Counted from the first letter of the stretch, positions 51,487 through 61,715 are shown. The stretch is 64,000 nt of DNA from Sphingomonas spermidinifaciens (GCF_002351485.1 NZ_NWMW01000003.1:62001-126000); one strand, 5' to 3'. Program-made: numbers and translations. Notes: generated from the letters alone by a model not told the origin.

Positions 51487-52848
51487 ATGCCGAGCATCAT
51501 CCTTCCCGCGCTTGCCGCGCTCGCCCTTCCCGCTCCCCAAGCTGACGATGCCAACCTGCGCGTCGCCGCCCAGCGCGATGCGGCGCTCGATGACGATTAC
51601 GCCTATGCGATCACCGAGGCGATTACGACCGAGCTCGGCCCGCGCCTTGCCGGCACCGCGGAGGAGGCGCGGGCGCGCAAATGGGCGGTGGCGACGCTGA
51701 CCAAGATGGGCTTCAGCAACGTCCACGACGAGCCCTTTCCTCTCCGCACCTGGGTTCGCGGCACCGAAAAGGCGATGGTCGTAGGCGCCAATTCGCAGCC
51801 CCTCGCCCTCACCGCGCTCGGCAATTCGGGCGCGACGCCCGAAGCGGGGCTCGAGGGCGAGATCGTCTTCTTCCCCACGCTCGACGACCTCAAGGAGGCG
51901 CCAGACGGCTCGCTCGCCGGCAAGATCGCATTCGTCAGTCACGCGATGACGCGGACGCAGGATGGCAGCCAGTACGGCTATTATGGCGCGGTCCGGCGCC
52001 AGGGACCGGCCATCGCGGCAGCGAAGGGGGCCGCCGCGATCCTGATCCGCTCGGTCGGCACCGACAGCCACCGGATGCCGCATGCCGGCAGCACCGTCTT
52101 CCCCGAGGGGACCGCGCCGATCCCCGCCGCCGCGCTCGCGATCCCTGACGCCGAGCAACTCGAGCGGTTGATCGGGCGCGGCCCCGTGCGGGTCGCGCTG
52201 ACGCTGACGCCGCGCATCCTCGGCACGCAGACCTCGGGCAACGTCATCGCGGAGGTGCCGGGTCGCGACCCTGCCGCGGGCATCGTCGTCGTGGCCTGCC
52301 ACCTCGACAGCTGGGACCTCGGCACCGGGGCGATCGACGATGCGGCGGGCTGCGGCATCGTCGCCGCCGCGGCGAAGCGGATCATGGACGCCGGCCGCCC
52401 GCGCCGAACGATCCGCATCCTCTGGGCCGGGTCTGAGGAAGTCGGCGTCTTCGGCGGCCGTGCCTATTTCGAGGCGCACAAGGGCGACAACCATGTCCTC
52501 GCCGCCGAATCGGACTTCGGCGCCGACCGCATCTGGCGCCTCGACACCAACTTCGCGCCCGCCAACAAGCCGCTTGCCGACCGCCTCGCTGCCGCGCTTG
52601 CGCCGCTCGGCATCTCGGCGGGGCGCGAGGCAGCACGGGGCGGGGCCGACGTCGCCGCGCTGATTTCGGCTGGCGTCGCGGGGGTCGATCTGCAACAGGA
52701 CGGCACCCGATATTTCGACCTGCACCACACGCCAGACGACACACTCGACAAGGTCGATCCGGCTCAATTAAGGCAGAATGTGGCGGCTTGGACGGCGATG
52801 CTGGCGATCGTCGCTGACGCGCCCGAACCGATTTCTGCGACGAAATGA
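51487..52848 (+). CDS. M28 family metallopeptidase with PA domain
   Basis: This 453-residue exported aminopeptidase-like protein has a signal peptide at the N-terminus (SIILPALAALALPAPQ). A PA insert follows (residues about 130-210, with IAFVSHAMTRTQDG and AAAILIRSVGTDSHRMPHAG). The M28 zinc sites are VVACHLDSWDLGTGAIDDAAG, then WAGSEEVGVFGG (catalytic Glu pair), ESDFGAD and LHHTPDDT. The ATG at 51487 is preferred because it begins the signal peptide. Confidence 0.93.
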   Translation: MPSIILPALAALALPAPQADDANLRVAAQRDAALDDDYAYAITEAITTELGPRLAGTAEEARARKWAVATLTKMGFSNVHDEPFPLRTWVRGTEKAMVVGANSQPLALTALGNSGATPEAGLEGEIVFFPTLDDLKEAPDGSLAGKIAFVSHAMTRTQDGSQYGYYGAVRRQGPAIAAAKGAAAILIRSVGTDSHRMPHAGSTVFPEGTAPIPAAALAIPDAEQLERLIGRGPVRVALTLTPRILGTQTSGNVIAEVPGRDPAAGIVVVACHLDSWDLGTGAIDDAAGCGIVAAAAKRIMDAGRPRRTIRILWAGSEEVGVFGGRAYFEAHKGDNHVLAAESDFGADRIWRLDTNFAPANKPLADRLAAALAPLGISAGREAARGGADVAALISAGVAGVDLQQDGTRYFDLHHTPDDTLDKVDPAQLRQNVAAWTAMLAIVADAPEPISATK

Positions 52849-52969
52849 CGCCGCTTTCCCATGCGCTGAGTGGATTTAACCGTTGACGGACCTGCAGCGG
52901 GCGCTAATGCGGCAGCTTCGTGACGGCATTCGGGCCGGTTACGAAACGGATTTGCTTGGGAGCAAACGA

Positions 52970-53227
52970 ATGAAGAAGATCGTTCTTGTCGCTGCTGCCG
53001 CTGGCCTGATGTCTCTGGCCGCGTGCAATCAGGGCACGCCCGCCGAGAACGCCGGCGACGCGATGGCGGCGAACCTCGAGGCCGAGGCCGACAACATGGA
53101 GGCCATGGCCGACATGACCGGCAACGAAGCCGAAGCCGCTGCGCTCGAGAACGCTGCCGACAACCTCGAAGAGGCTGCCGACAACGCCGACGACATGGGC
53201 GAGATGAACCTCACCAACGCGATGTAA
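52970..53227 (+). CDS. Small acidic lipoprotein
   Basis: This 85-residue precursor has a signal segment and the lipobox LAAC. The mature part is a short Ala/Glu/Asp/Asn/Met-rich chain with repeated AENAGDAMAANLEAEADNM and EAAALENAADNLEEAADNAD-type units, forming a probable amphipathic helix of the Lpp kind. The start ATG at 52970 gives MKKIVLV. It ends with a strong terminator. A role in the envelope is likely, but no family was identified. Confidence 0.78.
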   Translation: MKKIVLVAAAAGLMSLAACNQGTPAENAGDAMAANLEAEADNMEAMADMTGNEAEAAALENAADNLEEAADNADDMGEMNLTNAM

Positions 53228-53272
53228 TCGCGAGCGGCGCCCTGCGCGCCGCGGTGATGTTTTTCGAAAAGG

Positions 53273-53304
53273 AAAGGGCGTCCCGTTCGGGGCGCCCTTT
53301 TCTT
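53273..53304 (+). terminator. Terminator after the small lipoprotein gene
   Basis: AAAGGGCG (53273-53280) pairs with CGCCCTTT (53293-53300), extended by TCCC/GGGG pairs in the loop, then T-rich sequence. The stem is strong. Confidence 0.85.
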
Positions 53305-53319
53305 GTTTGCAGCAGCAAC

Positions 53320-53409
53320 GCCGTTCGCGCCGAACTCGTCGAAGCACTGCGGCTCCTCTTGTCGGCGAAAATGGCCAGCCCTTCGACAAGCTCGTCCGGG
53401 CAAACGGCT
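53320..53409. repeat. Imperfect inverted repeat with CTTCGACAAGCTC-type core
   Basis: The left arm (53320-53349) contains AACTCGTCGAAGCACTG. The right arm (53376-53409) contains CAGCCCTTCGACAAGCTCG, largely its reverse complement, with about 26 bases between. The TTCGACAAGCTC core recurs as an interspersed repeat in sphingomonads and other alphaproteobacteria (general knowledge). Confidence 0.6.
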
Positions 53410-53445
53410 GGGGCGGGTCTCGGCTTCCCTGCCCGTTCCACCAGT

Positions 53446-53482
53446 AAAAAAAAACCGGGCCGGAGGCTTCCCCCGACCCGGT
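53446..53482 (-). terminator. Terminator of ndk
   Basis: On the minus strand, an ACCGGG-type arm pairs with CCCGGT (hairpin 53454-53482, two mismatches) and is followed by nine Ts (A9 at 53446-53454 on the plus strand). Confidence 0.88.
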
Positions 53483-53505
53483 CCGTCAATCGATGCCGCC
53501 TGAGA

Positions 53506-53928
53506 TCAGCCGACGATCTCTTCGGGCTTGAAGAAGAAGTCGATCTCGATCTTCGCATTCTCTTCCGAATCCGAACCGTGAACGGTGTTCGCCTCGATCG
53601 ATTCGGCTAGCTCCTTGCGGATCGTGCCGGGCTCGGCATTGGCAGGGTTGGTCGCGCCCATGACGTCGCGGTTGCGGGTCACCGCGTCCTCGCCCTCGAG
53701 CACCTGGACCACGACAGGGCCGGAGATCATGAACTCAACGAGGTCATTGAAGAACGGCCGCTCGCGGTGGACGCCGTAGAAGCCCTCGGCCTGCTCGCGC
53801 GTCATCTGGATGCGCTTCGAGGCGACGACGCGAAGGCCTGCTTCCTCGAGCATCTTGGTGACCGCGCCGGTCAGGTTGCGACGCGTGGCGTCGGGCTTGA
53901 TGATCGAAAAGGTGCGCGTGACGGCCAT
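53506..53928 (-). CDS. ndk: Nucleoside diphosphate kinase
   Basis: The enzyme transfers the gamma phosphate among nucleoside triphosphates and diphosphates. The 140-residue protein has [32 protein letters not shown], the [17 protein letters not shown] loop and the catalytic His in [12 protein letters not shown]. It matches the family in length. It is followed by a strong terminator and preceded by its own promoter gap. Confidence 0.97.
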   Translation of the reverse strand: MAVTRTFSIIKPDATRRNLTGAVTKMLEEAGLRVVASKRIQMTREQAEGFYGVHRERPFFNDLVEFMISGPVVVQVLEGEDAVTRNRDVMGATNPANAEPGTIRKELAESIEANTVHGSDSEENAKIEIDFFFKPEEIVG

Positions 53929-54004
53929 GACGGACGTGTTCCTTGTGTTCGGTGGGATGTATCGGCGCGCGCCTTAGTCGCCGCTTGCCGTGCGTGCAAG
54001 CGCG

Positions 54005-54442
54005 TCAGGCGGCCTGTTCCCAGCCGCGCTCGGTCTGCTTCCAGTAGCGCCGCTCGACGCCGTCGCGATCGGCCAGCCCCTTCCATGCGGCGCGTGCCGC
54101 AGCGACCTGATCCTCGCCGAAGAAGTGGAAGGCGCGATCGAAGGTCAGCGCCTCGTCGCGCCATGCCCCATCGACGATCGCAACCATCCGCGCGCCGTTG
54201 CCGGCGGCAACCTCGCCCGCGATCAGGACCGGCTGGACCGCATCGTCCCCCTCGCCAGCGATGCCATGCGGCAGGAAACTCGCGGGTGCATAGGTCCAGA
54301 GTGCGCGGTCGAGCGCTGCGCGCTGACCCTCGTCGCCGCTGACGATAAGCAGCCGCGCGCCGCCCGCCAGCACCTTCTCGGCGATCTGCGGCAGCGCGCG
54401 CTCAAGCGGGCGCAGCGTCAGGTGATAGAAGTCGACCTGCAC
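54005..54442 (-). CDS. holC: DNA polymerase III subunit chi
   Basis: This clamp-loader accessory protein links the replisome to SSB. The 145-residue protein starts VQVDFYHLTLRPLERALPQI (GTG at 54442) and has LLIVSGDEGQRAALDRALW, ASFLPHG, HFFGEDQVAAARAAWK and a C-terminal YWKQTERGWEQAA. It lies 19 bp downstream of pepA on the same strand, the usual alphaproteobacterial order. The GTG with GGAG about ten bases upstream is the only start that fits the family N-terminus. Confidence 0.9.
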   Translation of the reverse strand: MQVDFYHLTLRPLERALPQIAEKVLAGGARLLIVSGDEGQRAALDRALWTYAPASFLPHGIAGEGDDAVQPVLIAGEVAAGNGARMVAIVDGAWRDEALTFDRAFHFFGEDQVAAARAAWKGLADRDGVERRYWKQTERGWEQAA

Positions 54443-54461
54443 GCCGTGCCCGCTCCTTGCC

Positions 54462-55916
54462 TCAGTTCTCGACCGTGTCGCGTACCAGTCGGTCGAGCAC
54501 GCGCACGCCAAAGCCCGTCGCACCCTTGTCGTGCGTCGAACCCGGCTTGTCGGCCCAGACCATGCCGGCGATGTCGAGATGCGCCCAGGCGACGCCCTCA
54601 TCGACGAAGCGCTGGATGAACTGCGCCGCGGTGATCGACCCGGCGCCGCGCGGGCCGACATTCTTCATGTCAGCGATCGGGCTGTCGATCAGCTTGTCAT
54701 AGGCGGGCGACAGCGGGAAGCGCCAGAGCTTGTCCCCCGTCTCGCGCCCCGCCGCCAGCAGCGCATCGGCCAGCGCATCGTCATTGGAGAACAGCCCGCC
54801 ATGCTCGTTGCCGAGGCTGATGATCATCGCGCCCGTCAGCGTCGCGAGATCGACGATCGTCTTCGGCCGATACTCACGCTGGACCCAGGTGATGACGTCG
54901 CACAGCACCAGTCGCCCTTCGGCATCGGTGTTGAGGATCTCGATCGTCTGACCCGACATCGACGTCACGACGTCACCGGGGCGCTGCGCGTTGCCGTCGG
55001 GCATGTTCTCGACCAGTCCGACGACGCCGACGACGTTCGCCTTCGCCTTGCGCAGAGCCAGTGCCTTCATCGCGCCCGCGACGGCGCCGGCACCGCCCAT
55101 GTCCCACTTCATGTCTTCCATGCCCGGTCCGGGCTTCAGGCTGATGCCGCCGGTGTCGAAGGTCACGCCCTTCCCCACCAGCGCGATCGCCGGATCGCTC
55201 TCGGCACCGGTGCCGTTCCAGTGCATCGCCAGCACCCGCGCCTCTCGCGCCGAGCCCTGGCTGACACCGAGCAGCGCGCCCATGCCGAGCCCGCGCATCG
55301 CCGCCTCGTCGAGCACCGTCAGCTTGACGCCCAGTTCCTCAAGGTGCCGACACCGCTCGACGAAGGTTTCGGGATAGAGGATGTTCGGCGGCTCGGCGAC
55401 AAGCGTTCGGGTCAGTTCGAGCCCCTCGGTCAGCGCGCGAGTCTCGGACCACACGCCCTCGCTGCCGTGGGGCGCGCCGCCGATGACGAGGCGCTGGAGC
55501 GTCGGCTTCGACGCCTCGGGCAACTTGGTGCGATAGATATCGAAGCGCCAGCCGCGCTGCGCCGCCGCGCCCGCAAAGCGCGCCACACCCGATGCGTCGG
55601 CAGCCGACAGATCAACGCCGATCGCCTCGATCCCCGCCGTCTCGTACCTCGCGGCAAGCGCGCCGCCCGCCTTTTCGAGGTCTACGTCCTTGCCCTCGCC
55701 GATGCCGATCAGGATGACGCGGCCCGCATCGCCGCCCCTCGGCACGAAAATCTCGGCGATCGACCCCGCCTCCCCCTCGAACCGTGCCGCCTTCGCCGCC
55801 GCCGTCACCAGCGTGCGCGCGGCATCCAGCCGGTCGAGCGCGGGAGTCGCGCCCTTGGGCACGGCAATGGCGATCGTGGCGAGGTCGGGGAGTTCGTTCT
55901 GGAACTCGATCTTCAT
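54462..55916 (-). CDS. pepA: Leucyl aminopeptidase
   Basis: This cytosolic M17 metallo-aminopeptidase may also bind DNA in Xer recombination. The 484-residue protein has an N-terminal alpha/beta domain, then the catalytic domain with VGKGVTFDTGGISLKP, MKWDMGGAGAVAG, NTDAEGRLVLCDV (metal-binding) and DLATLTGAM, ending SITAAQFIQRFVDEGVAWAH. The ATG giving MKIEFQNE is preferred to one 18 codons upstream that would add a basic non-conserved extension. Confidence 0.95.
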   Translation of the reverse strand: MKIEFQNELPDLATIAIAVPKGATPALDRLDAARTLVTAAAKAARFEGEAGSIAEIFVPRGGDAGRVILIGIGEGKDVDLEKAGGALAARYETAGIEAIGVDLSAADASGVARFAGAAAQRGWRFDIYRTKLPEASKPTLQRLVIGGAPHGSEGVWSETRALTEGLELTRTLVAEPPNILYPETFVERCRHLEELGVKLTVLDEAAMRGLGMGALLGVSQGSAREARVLAMHWNGTGAESDPAIALVGKGVTFDTGGISLKPGPGMEDMKWDMGGAGAVAGAMKALALRKAKANVVGVVGLVENMPDGNAQRPGDVVTSMSGQTIEILNTDAEGRLVLCDVITWVQREYRPKTIVDLATLTGAMIISLGNEHGGLFSNDDALADALLAAGRETGDKLWRFPLSPAYDKLIDSPIADMKNVGPRGAGSITAAQFIQRFVDEGVAWAHLDIAGMVWADKPGSTHDKGATGFGVRVLDRLVRDTVEN

Positions 55917-56112
55917 GGGGCGGCGGCCTTTCGCTTCTTGTCGTTGCGCACGTGCAACCAAGCGTCGCACGAGTCATTCTGCCCATCTAGGGACCAACAG
56001 GCGTCCGCAAAACCCGCCTCGATTGCGTGGCGGCTTTTGCGGTGCGATAGGGTCGGCTTGTCCGGGGGCAGCGTTTCGCTCTCGGGCGACAAAGGGGACA
56101 CGATCCATTCGC

Positions 56113-58365
56113 ATGCGCCAGGCCCTGTTGCGTACCGCCGCGCTGCCCGTCTGTCTGTGGCTCGCCCTGCCCGCCCTCGCCGCGGCGCAGGACCTTCAGG
56201 ATCGTCCCGACGCGGCGCTGCCGCCGCCGATCGAGACGGCCACCCCCCGTGCCGACGACCAGATCGACTTCAGCGCCGACCAGCTCGAATATGACTTCGA
56301 CGCCGAAATCGTGAACGCGACCGGCGACGTGCGCCTGTTTCGCCAGGGCGAGCGGCTGCGCGCCGACAAGGTGACGTGGAACCGCAAGACCGGACAGGTC
56401 GTGGCCGAGGGCGACATCGCCGTCACCAACCCGCAAGGCGACGTCGCTTATGGCGACCGGATCGAGCTGACCGACACGCTGAGGGATGGCGTCGTCGACA
56501 ACATGCTCGTCGTCCTCGAACAGGGCGGCCGAATCGCCGCCCAGCGCGGCGTGCGCGAGAATGGCGGCGTCCTGCGCGTGACGCGGGCGGCCTATACTCC
56601 TTGCGCGGTCGAGACGAGCGACGGCTGTCCCAAGGAGCCGAGCTGGAAGATCACCGCCCGCGAGGTCGTCTACAATCCGGACCGGAAGCGCATTCGCTAC
56701 AAGGGCGCGCGCGTCACCCTGTTCGGGCTGTCGCTGCCGCTCCCCGCGTTCAGCCACACGCTGGGCGGCGAGAATGCGCCCGGCCTGCTCGCTCCGCAAA
56801 TCCGCATCAGCCGCGTCAACGGGCTGGAGTTCGCGCTCCCCTATCACTTCAATCTCGCGCCCAACCGCGACCTGACGGTCACGCCGCACCTCTTCACCGG
56901 CGCGCTGCCGATGATCGAGGGCAATTACCGTCAATACAGCTCGCTCGGCGCGTTCGACGTGACCGCCTACGGCACCTATTCGCGGCGAAGCGACGACCTT
57001 ATCACCGAAACAGGCACCGCACCCACCAGCGAGAATGCCTTTCGTGGCTACGTCGATGCCACCGGTCGTGCGCAGTTCGATCCCTATTGGAGCGCGTTCG
57101 GGTCGATCCGCGTGGCCACCGACAAGACCTTCCTGCGCCGCTACGACATCTCGCGCGACGACCGGCTGCGCAGCAATATCGGCGTCCAGCGGATCAGCGA
57201 GAACACCTATTTCGCGATTCAGGGCTGGGCGGTGCAGTCGCTGCGACTCGACGATGCCGGCCAGACGCAGCCCGTCGCGCTGCCCGAGATCGACTTTCGC
57301 CACCGTCTGACCGATCCGCTCCTCGGCGGAAGGATGACGATACAACTCAACAGCCTCGCCATCTCGCGCAACAACGGCGAGCAGGATACGCAGCGCGCCT
57401 TCGCCTCGGCGCTTTGGGAATTGCGGCGGATTACCGGCTGGGGACAGGAGATGACCTTCAGCGCCTTCGCCCGCGGCGACATCTACAACACGAATGACAA
57501 TGCCGGCACCGCCGCGCTCTATCGCGGCGAGGAGGGCTTCCATACCCGTGCGATCGGCGCGGTCGCAGTCGACGTAAAATGGCCCTTCATCGGTCAGGCG
57601 TTCGGCGGCGACCAGCGCATCACCCCGCGCGTCCAGATCGTTGCCTCACCCAAGGTGAGCAACATCGACATTTCGAACGAGGATGCGCGCGCCGTCGATC
57701 TCGAGGACTCGAACCTCTTCTCGCTCAACCGCTTCCCCGGCTATGATCGTTATGAGGATTCGACGCGCATTACCTATGGCCTCGATTATGCGCTCGACCT
57801 GCCGGGCATCGCCATCAACGCCAATATTGGCCAGAGCTATCGCCTGGACCAGCGAACCTCGATCTTTCCCGAGGGCACGGGCCTGACCGATCGCTGGTCC
57901 GATTTCGTCGGCCGTACCGAGGTGCGTGTCGGCCAGTTCGTCGCCTTCACCCACCGTTACCGCCTCGACAAGGACGGGCTGGCAGTGCGCCGGAACGAGG
58001 TCGATGCGACCGTGGGCTCGCGCAAGACCTATGCGCTGGTCGGTTATCTCCGCCTCAATCGCAACAACGACCAGCTCGTCGAGGACCTGCGCGACCGTGA
58101 GGAGCTGCGCGTCGGCGGCCGCGTCGCATTCGCGCGTTTCTGGTCGGCGTTCGGCTCGGCGACCGTCGATCTCACCGATCGCGAGGAGGACCCGCTGTCG
58201 CTGTCTGACGGGTTCGAGCCGATCCGCCACCGGCTCGGCGTCCAGTATGAGGACGACTGCGTGCGCCTCGGCCTGACCTGGCGCCGCGACTATCAGGACA
58301 ATGGCGATGCGCGCGCGGGCAACAGCTTCCTGCTGACGCTGGCGCTCACGAACCTGGGGCGCTAA
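56113..58365 (+). CDS. lptD: LPS-assembly protein LptD
   Basis: This outer-membrane translocon inserts lipopolysaccharide into the outer leaflet. The 750-residue precursor has a signal peptide (LLRTAALPVCLWLALPALAA). The OstA/LptA-like jellyroll follows (QIDFSADQLEYDFDAEIVNA to RVTRAAYTP) and then the barrel domain. Cys residues near 164, 172 and 716 could form the plug-barrel disulfide. The start ATG at 56113 begins the signal. It heads lptD-surA-pdxA-rsmA, a conserved order; the 195-bp gap before it contains only its promoter region. Confidence 0.95.
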   Translation: MRQALLRTAALPVCLWLALPALAAAQDLQDRPDAALPPPIETATPRADDQIDFSADQLEYDFDAEIVNATGDVRLFRQGERLRADKVTWNRKTGQVVAEGDIAVTNPQGDVAYGDRIELTDTLRDGVVDNMLVVLEQGGRIAAQRGVRENGGVLRVTRAAYTPCAVETSDGCPKEPSWKITAREVVYNPDRKRIRYKGARVTLFGLSLPLPAFSHTLGGENAPGLLAPQIRISRVNGLEFALPYHFNLAPNRDLTVTPHLFTGALPMIEGNYRQYSSLGAFDVTAYGTYSRRSDDLITETGTAPTSENAFRGYVDATGRAQFDPYWSAFGSIRVATDKTFLRRYDISRDDRLRSNIGVQRISENTYFAIQGWAVQSLRLDDAGQTQPVALPEIDFRHRLTDPLLGGRMTIQLNSLAISRNNGEQDTQRAFASALWELRRITGWGQEMTFSAFARGDIYNTNDNAGTAALYRGEEGFHTRAIGAVAVDVKWPFIGQAFGGDQRITPRVQIVASPKVSNIDISNEDARAVDLEDSNLFSLNRFPGYDRYEDSTRITYGLDYALDLPGIAINANIGQSYRLDQRTSIFPEGTGLTDRWSDFVGRTEVRVGQFVAFTHRYRLDKDGLAVRRNEVDATVGSRKTYALVGYLRLNRNNDQLVEDLRDREELRVGGRVAFARFWSAFGSATVDLTDREEDPLSLSDGFEPIRHRLGVQYEDDCVRLGLTWRRDYQDNGDARAGNSFLLTLALTNLGR

Positions 58366-58435
58366 AGCGGCGGTTCATGATGGCGGGCTTATTGGTCCGC
58401 GGTTCGGCGCGTGGGCGCGGCAAGAGGACGACGAT

Positions 58436-59773
58436 TTGGCAACGACGTTGAAGATGGTGGCGGGTGTGCTTCTCGCCGGCGCAGCGGGCATCGCGGTTGC
58501 GCAGACCGTGGGCGACCAGGCGCAGACGCCCGCGGCGGGCCTCAACCTGCCCCAGAACCTCCAGATTTTCGGCAAGGCCGATCCCAACATCCGCAAGCCC
58601 ACCGCGATCGTCAACGATGCCGTCATAACCGGCACCGACGTCGATCAGCGGATGAACATGATCACCGGCCTGCGCAACCTGACGATCCGCGACGAGGAAC
58701 GCGATCAGCTGCGCCTCCAGGTGCTGCGTCAGCTGATCGACGAGACGCTGCAGATCCAGGAAGCCAAGCAGAACGAGATCACCGTCACGCCGCAGGAGAT
58801 CGAGCAGAGCTTCAACCGCGTCGCGCGCAATTTCCAGCGCGATCCGGCAGGGCTGCGCACCTATCTCACTCAGATCGGTTCGTCGGAACGCTCGCTCAAG
58901 CGCCAGATTGAGGGCGAGCTCGCCTGGCAGCGGCTGCTACGTCGCCGAGTCGAGCCCTTCATCAGCGTTGGCGAGGAGGAAGTGAAGTCGATCCTCGAAC
59001 GCCTCGAGCAGGCCAAGGGGACCGAGGAGTTTAATCTTCGCGAAATCTACCTCTCTGCCCCGCCCGAGCGCGAGGCCGAGGTGACTCAGGCAATGCGCGC
59101 AATGGTCGAGAAGATGCGCACCGGCACGCCCTTCGAGTATTTTGCCAGCAACATGTCGGAGGCCTCGACCCGCGCCGTCGGCGGCGATCTCGGCTGGGTG
59201 CGCCCGGCGATGCTGCCGGAGCCGCTGGCGCGCGCCGCGGCCGAGATGCAGGTCGGACAGATCGCCGGTCCCGTACCGGTGCCCGGCGGTTTCTCGCTGC
59301 TCTATCTCGTCGACAAGCGCACCGTGCTGGGTGCTGATCCGCGTGACGCCAAGCTCAGTCTGCGTCAGGTCTCGGTCAAGTTCCCGCAGGGCCTCGCCGA
59401 TGCGCAGCTTCAGGCGCGCGCCGCCGAGTTCGCCAAGGCAACGCAGGCGATCCAGGGCTGCGGCAACGTCCAGAAGGTCGCGACCTCGATCGGCGCCGAC
59501 GTCGTCGACAACGACTCGATCCGCGTGCGCGACCTGCCGCCCCAGCTTCAGGACATCGTGCTGAAGCTGCAGGTGGGACAGGCGACGCCGCCCTTCGGCT
59601 CGCCCCAGGACGGCGTGCGCGTGCTCGTCCTGTGCGGTCGCGACGATCCGCGCGTCGCCGCCCAGCCTTCGGCCGAGCAGATCCAGCAGGGCCTTGAGCA
59701 GGAGCGTGTCAACCTGCGCGCGCAACGGATGCTGCGCGACCTTCGCCGCGACGCGATCGTCGAGTATCGCTGA
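58436..59773 (+). CDS. surA: Periplasmic chaperone/peptidyl-prolyl isomerase SurA
   Basis: SurA escorts outer-membrane proteins to the BAM complex. The 445-residue protein has a signal peptide (VAGVLLAGAAGIAVAQ), the N-terminal chaperone part (AIVNDAVITGTDVDQRMN), parvulin-like domains (LREIYLSAPPE, GGDLGWVRPAMLP, GPVPVPGGFSLLYLVDKR) and a C-terminal helix. The TTG at 58436 with GAGG upstream is the start; an ATG six codons later would shorten the signal. It is followed by pdxA after one base. Confidence 0.92.
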   Translation: MATTLKMVAGVLLAGAAGIAVAQTVGDQAQTPAAGLNLPQNLQIFGKADPNIRKPTAIVNDAVITGTDVDQRMNMITGLRNLTIRDEERDQLRLQVLRQLIDETLQIQEAKQNEITVTPQEIEQSFNRVARNFQRDPAGLRTYLTQIGSSERSLKRQIEGELAWQRLLRRRVEPFISVGEEEVKSILERLEQAKGTEEFNLREIYLSAPPEREAEVTQAMRAMVEKMRTGTPFEYFASNMSEASTRAVGGDLGWVRPAMLPEPLARAAAEMQVGQIAGPVPVPGGFSLLYLVDKRTVLGADPRDAKLSLRQVSVKFPQGLADAQLQARAAEFAKATQAIQGCGNVQKVATSIGADVVDNDSIRVRDLPPQLQDIVLKLQVGQATPPFGSPQDGVRVLVLCGRDDPRVAAQPSAEQIQQGLEQERVNLRAQRMLRDLRRDAIVEYR

Positions 59774-59774
59774 C

Positions 59775-60803
59775 ATGGCCGCGGGCGGCCCTCTCCACCG
59801 CCCGCCCCCTCGCCCGATCGCCGTATCGATGGGCGACCCGGCGGGCATCGGGCCGGAAATCATCGCCAAGGCATGGGCGGCGCGTGACGTTCACGCGCTC
59901 ACGCCCTTCTTCGCCGTCGGCGACGCGCGCGCGGTTGAGCGCGTGTGGCACGGCCCTGTCGTCCGGATCGACACACCCGAACACGCGGCCTCGGCCTTTG
60001 GCGACGCACTGCCGGTGATGACGGTCGCCGACGCAGGCGAGATCGTGCCGGGCCGCCCCGATGTTGAGGGCGCGCGCTGCGCCTTGCAGAGCCTCGAGCT
60101 CGCGATGGGCCTGACGCAAGCGGGTGCCGCCTGCGCGCTCGTCACCGGGCCGGTGTCGAAGTCGCAGCTTTATTCGATCGGCTTCCACTATCCCGGCCAG
60201 ACCGAGTTCGTGTCCGAACGGTGCGGCATCGCCCACGCCAACACCGTGATGATGCTCGCCGGTCCGACGCTGCGCGTGGTGCCGGTGACGACGCACGTGC
60301 CGCTGGCGGCGGTGCGCGGCCTTCTCACCGTCGATCTCATCGTGGCCAAGGCGCGCGTCACGGTGCGCGGCCTTACCCGCAATTTCGGCATCGAGCGCCC
60401 CCGCCTCGCCTTTGCGGGGCTCAACCCGCACGCGGGTGAGGGCGGCGCGCTCGGGACCGAGGAGATCGACGTGATCGAGCCTGCCATCGCCATCCTTCGG
60501 GAGGAGGGGATCGACGCGATCGGGCCGCTGGCCGCTGACACGATGTTCCACGCCCGCGCGCGCGCCACCTACGACGCGGCGCTCTGCGCCTATCACGACC
60601 AGGCGCTGATCCCGTTGAAGACGCTGCATTTCGACGAGGGGGTGAACATGACCCTCGGCCTGCCGATCGTGCGCACATCGCCCGACCACGGCACCGCGTT
60701 CGCCATTGCCGGCACCAACATGGCCGAGCCCGGCGCGATGATCGCCGCGATCCGTATGGCCGCCGAAGCCGCCGCGCGCCGTCGTCTCTGCGAACCCGCG
60801 TGA
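59775..60803 (+). CDS. pdxA: 4-hydroxythreonine-4-phosphate dehydrogenase
   Basis: This NAD-dependent enzyme of the pyridoxal 5'-phosphate biosynthesis pathway has 342 residues. It has [20 protein letters not shown], the [15 protein letters not shown] loop, [14 protein letters not shown] (metal His), [17 protein letters not shown] and [20 protein letters not shown] with the second metal His. It follows surA after one base and overlaps rsmA by GTGA. Confidence 0.96.
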   Translation: MAAGGPLHRPPPRPIAVSMGDPAGIGPEIIAKAWAARDVHALTPFFAVGDARAVERVWHGPVVRIDTPEHAASAFGDALPVMTVADAGEIVPGRPDVEGARCALQSLELAMGLTQAGAACALVTGPVSKSQLYSIGFHYPGQTEFVSERCGIAHANTVMMLAGPTLRVVPVTTHVPLAAVRGLLTVDLIVAKARVTVRGLTRNFGIERPRLAFAGLNPHAGEGGALGTEEIDVIEPAIAILREEGIDAIGPLAADTMFHARARATYDAALCAYHDQALIPLKTLHFDEGVNMTLGLPIVRTSPDHGTAFAIAGTNMAEPGAMIAAIRMAAEAAARRRLCEPA

Positions 60804-61621
60804 CCGCCCTGCCCCTGCCGCCGCTGCGCGAGGTCATCCGCGCGCATGGCCTCACCGCGAGCAAGGCGCTCGGCCAGAATTTCCTGTTCGACGGGCAGCT
60901 GCTCGACCGGATCGCGCGCGTACCCGGCGACCTCAAGGGCGCCGAAGTGCTCGAGGTGGGCCCCGGTCCCGGCGGCCTCACCCGCGCGCTGCTCGGGGCC
61001 GGCGCGCGCGTGACCGCGATCGAGCGCGACCGGCGCTGCATCCCCGCGCTCGCCGAGCTGGCCGATGCCTATCCCGGCCAGCTCAAGGTGATTGAGGGCG
61101 ACGCGCTCGCAATCGATCATGCCAGCCTGTTCGAGGGCGCGCCGCACGTCGTCGCCAACCTCCCCTACAATGTCGGGACCGAGTTGTTCGTCGGCTGGCT
61201 CAGCGCAGAATGGCGACCTTGGTGGCAGAGCCTCACGCTGATGTTCCAGCGCGAGGTCGCGGACCGCATCGTCGCCGCGCCCGGCACCGACGCCTATGGC
61301 CGCCTCGCCGTCCTCGCTCAATGGCGTTCGGTCCCGCGCATCGCCATGCCGGTCCATCGCTCGGCCTTCACCCCGCCGCCAAAGGTGATGTCCGCGGTCG
61401 TCCATGTCGTGCCCGTGGACGCGCCCGAAGGCGTCCGCCTGACGACGCTCGAGCGTCTGACTGCCGCCGCCTTTGGCCAGCGGCGCAAGATGATGCGCAC
61501 CAGCCTGAAGGCCATGCCCGGCGCGATCGAGGCGGCAGAGGCGGAGGGTATCGACCTCACCCGCCGCGCCGAGACGGTGAGCGTCGCCGAGTTTTGCGCG
61601 GTTGCGCGCCGCATCGGCTAA
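60800..61621 (+). CDS. rsmA: 16S rRNA (adenine(1518)-N(6)/adenine(1519)-N(6))-dimethyltransferase
   Basis: RsmA (KsgA) dimethylates the two adenines in the 3'-terminal helix of 16S rRNA, a late assembly check. The 273-residue protein has [32 protein letters not shown] (SAM site), [23 protein letters not shown] (the NLPY catalytic motif) and the C-terminal [15 protein letters not shown]. The start is GTG at 60800, coupled to pdxA. Confidence 0.97.
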   Translation: MTALPLPPLREVIRAHGLTASKALGQNFLFDGQLLDRIARVPGDLKGAEVLEVGPGPGGLTRALLGAGARVTAIERDRRCIPALAELADAYPGQLKVIEGDALAIDHASLFEGAPHVVANLPYNVGTELFVGWLSAEWRPWWQSLTLMFQREVADRIVAAPGTDAYGRLAVLAQWRSVPRIAMPVHRSAFTPPPKVMSAVVHVVPVDAPEGVRLTTLERLTAAAFGQRRKMMRTSLKAMPGAIEAAEAEGIDLTRRAETVSVAEFCAVARRIG

Positions 61622-61715
61622 TCGTTCGATTTCACTTGGCGCATCAAAGTTATGTGATAGCATCACGTGACCGCAGCCGGCATCAAGCGGCGCGGTCATG
61701 AAGAGGATGCCCATC

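Noticed and set aside
49797..51545. 582-codon frame opposite ettA
   Set aside because: The leucine/valine/arginine-rich translation mirrors conserved ABC-F codons on the true strand.
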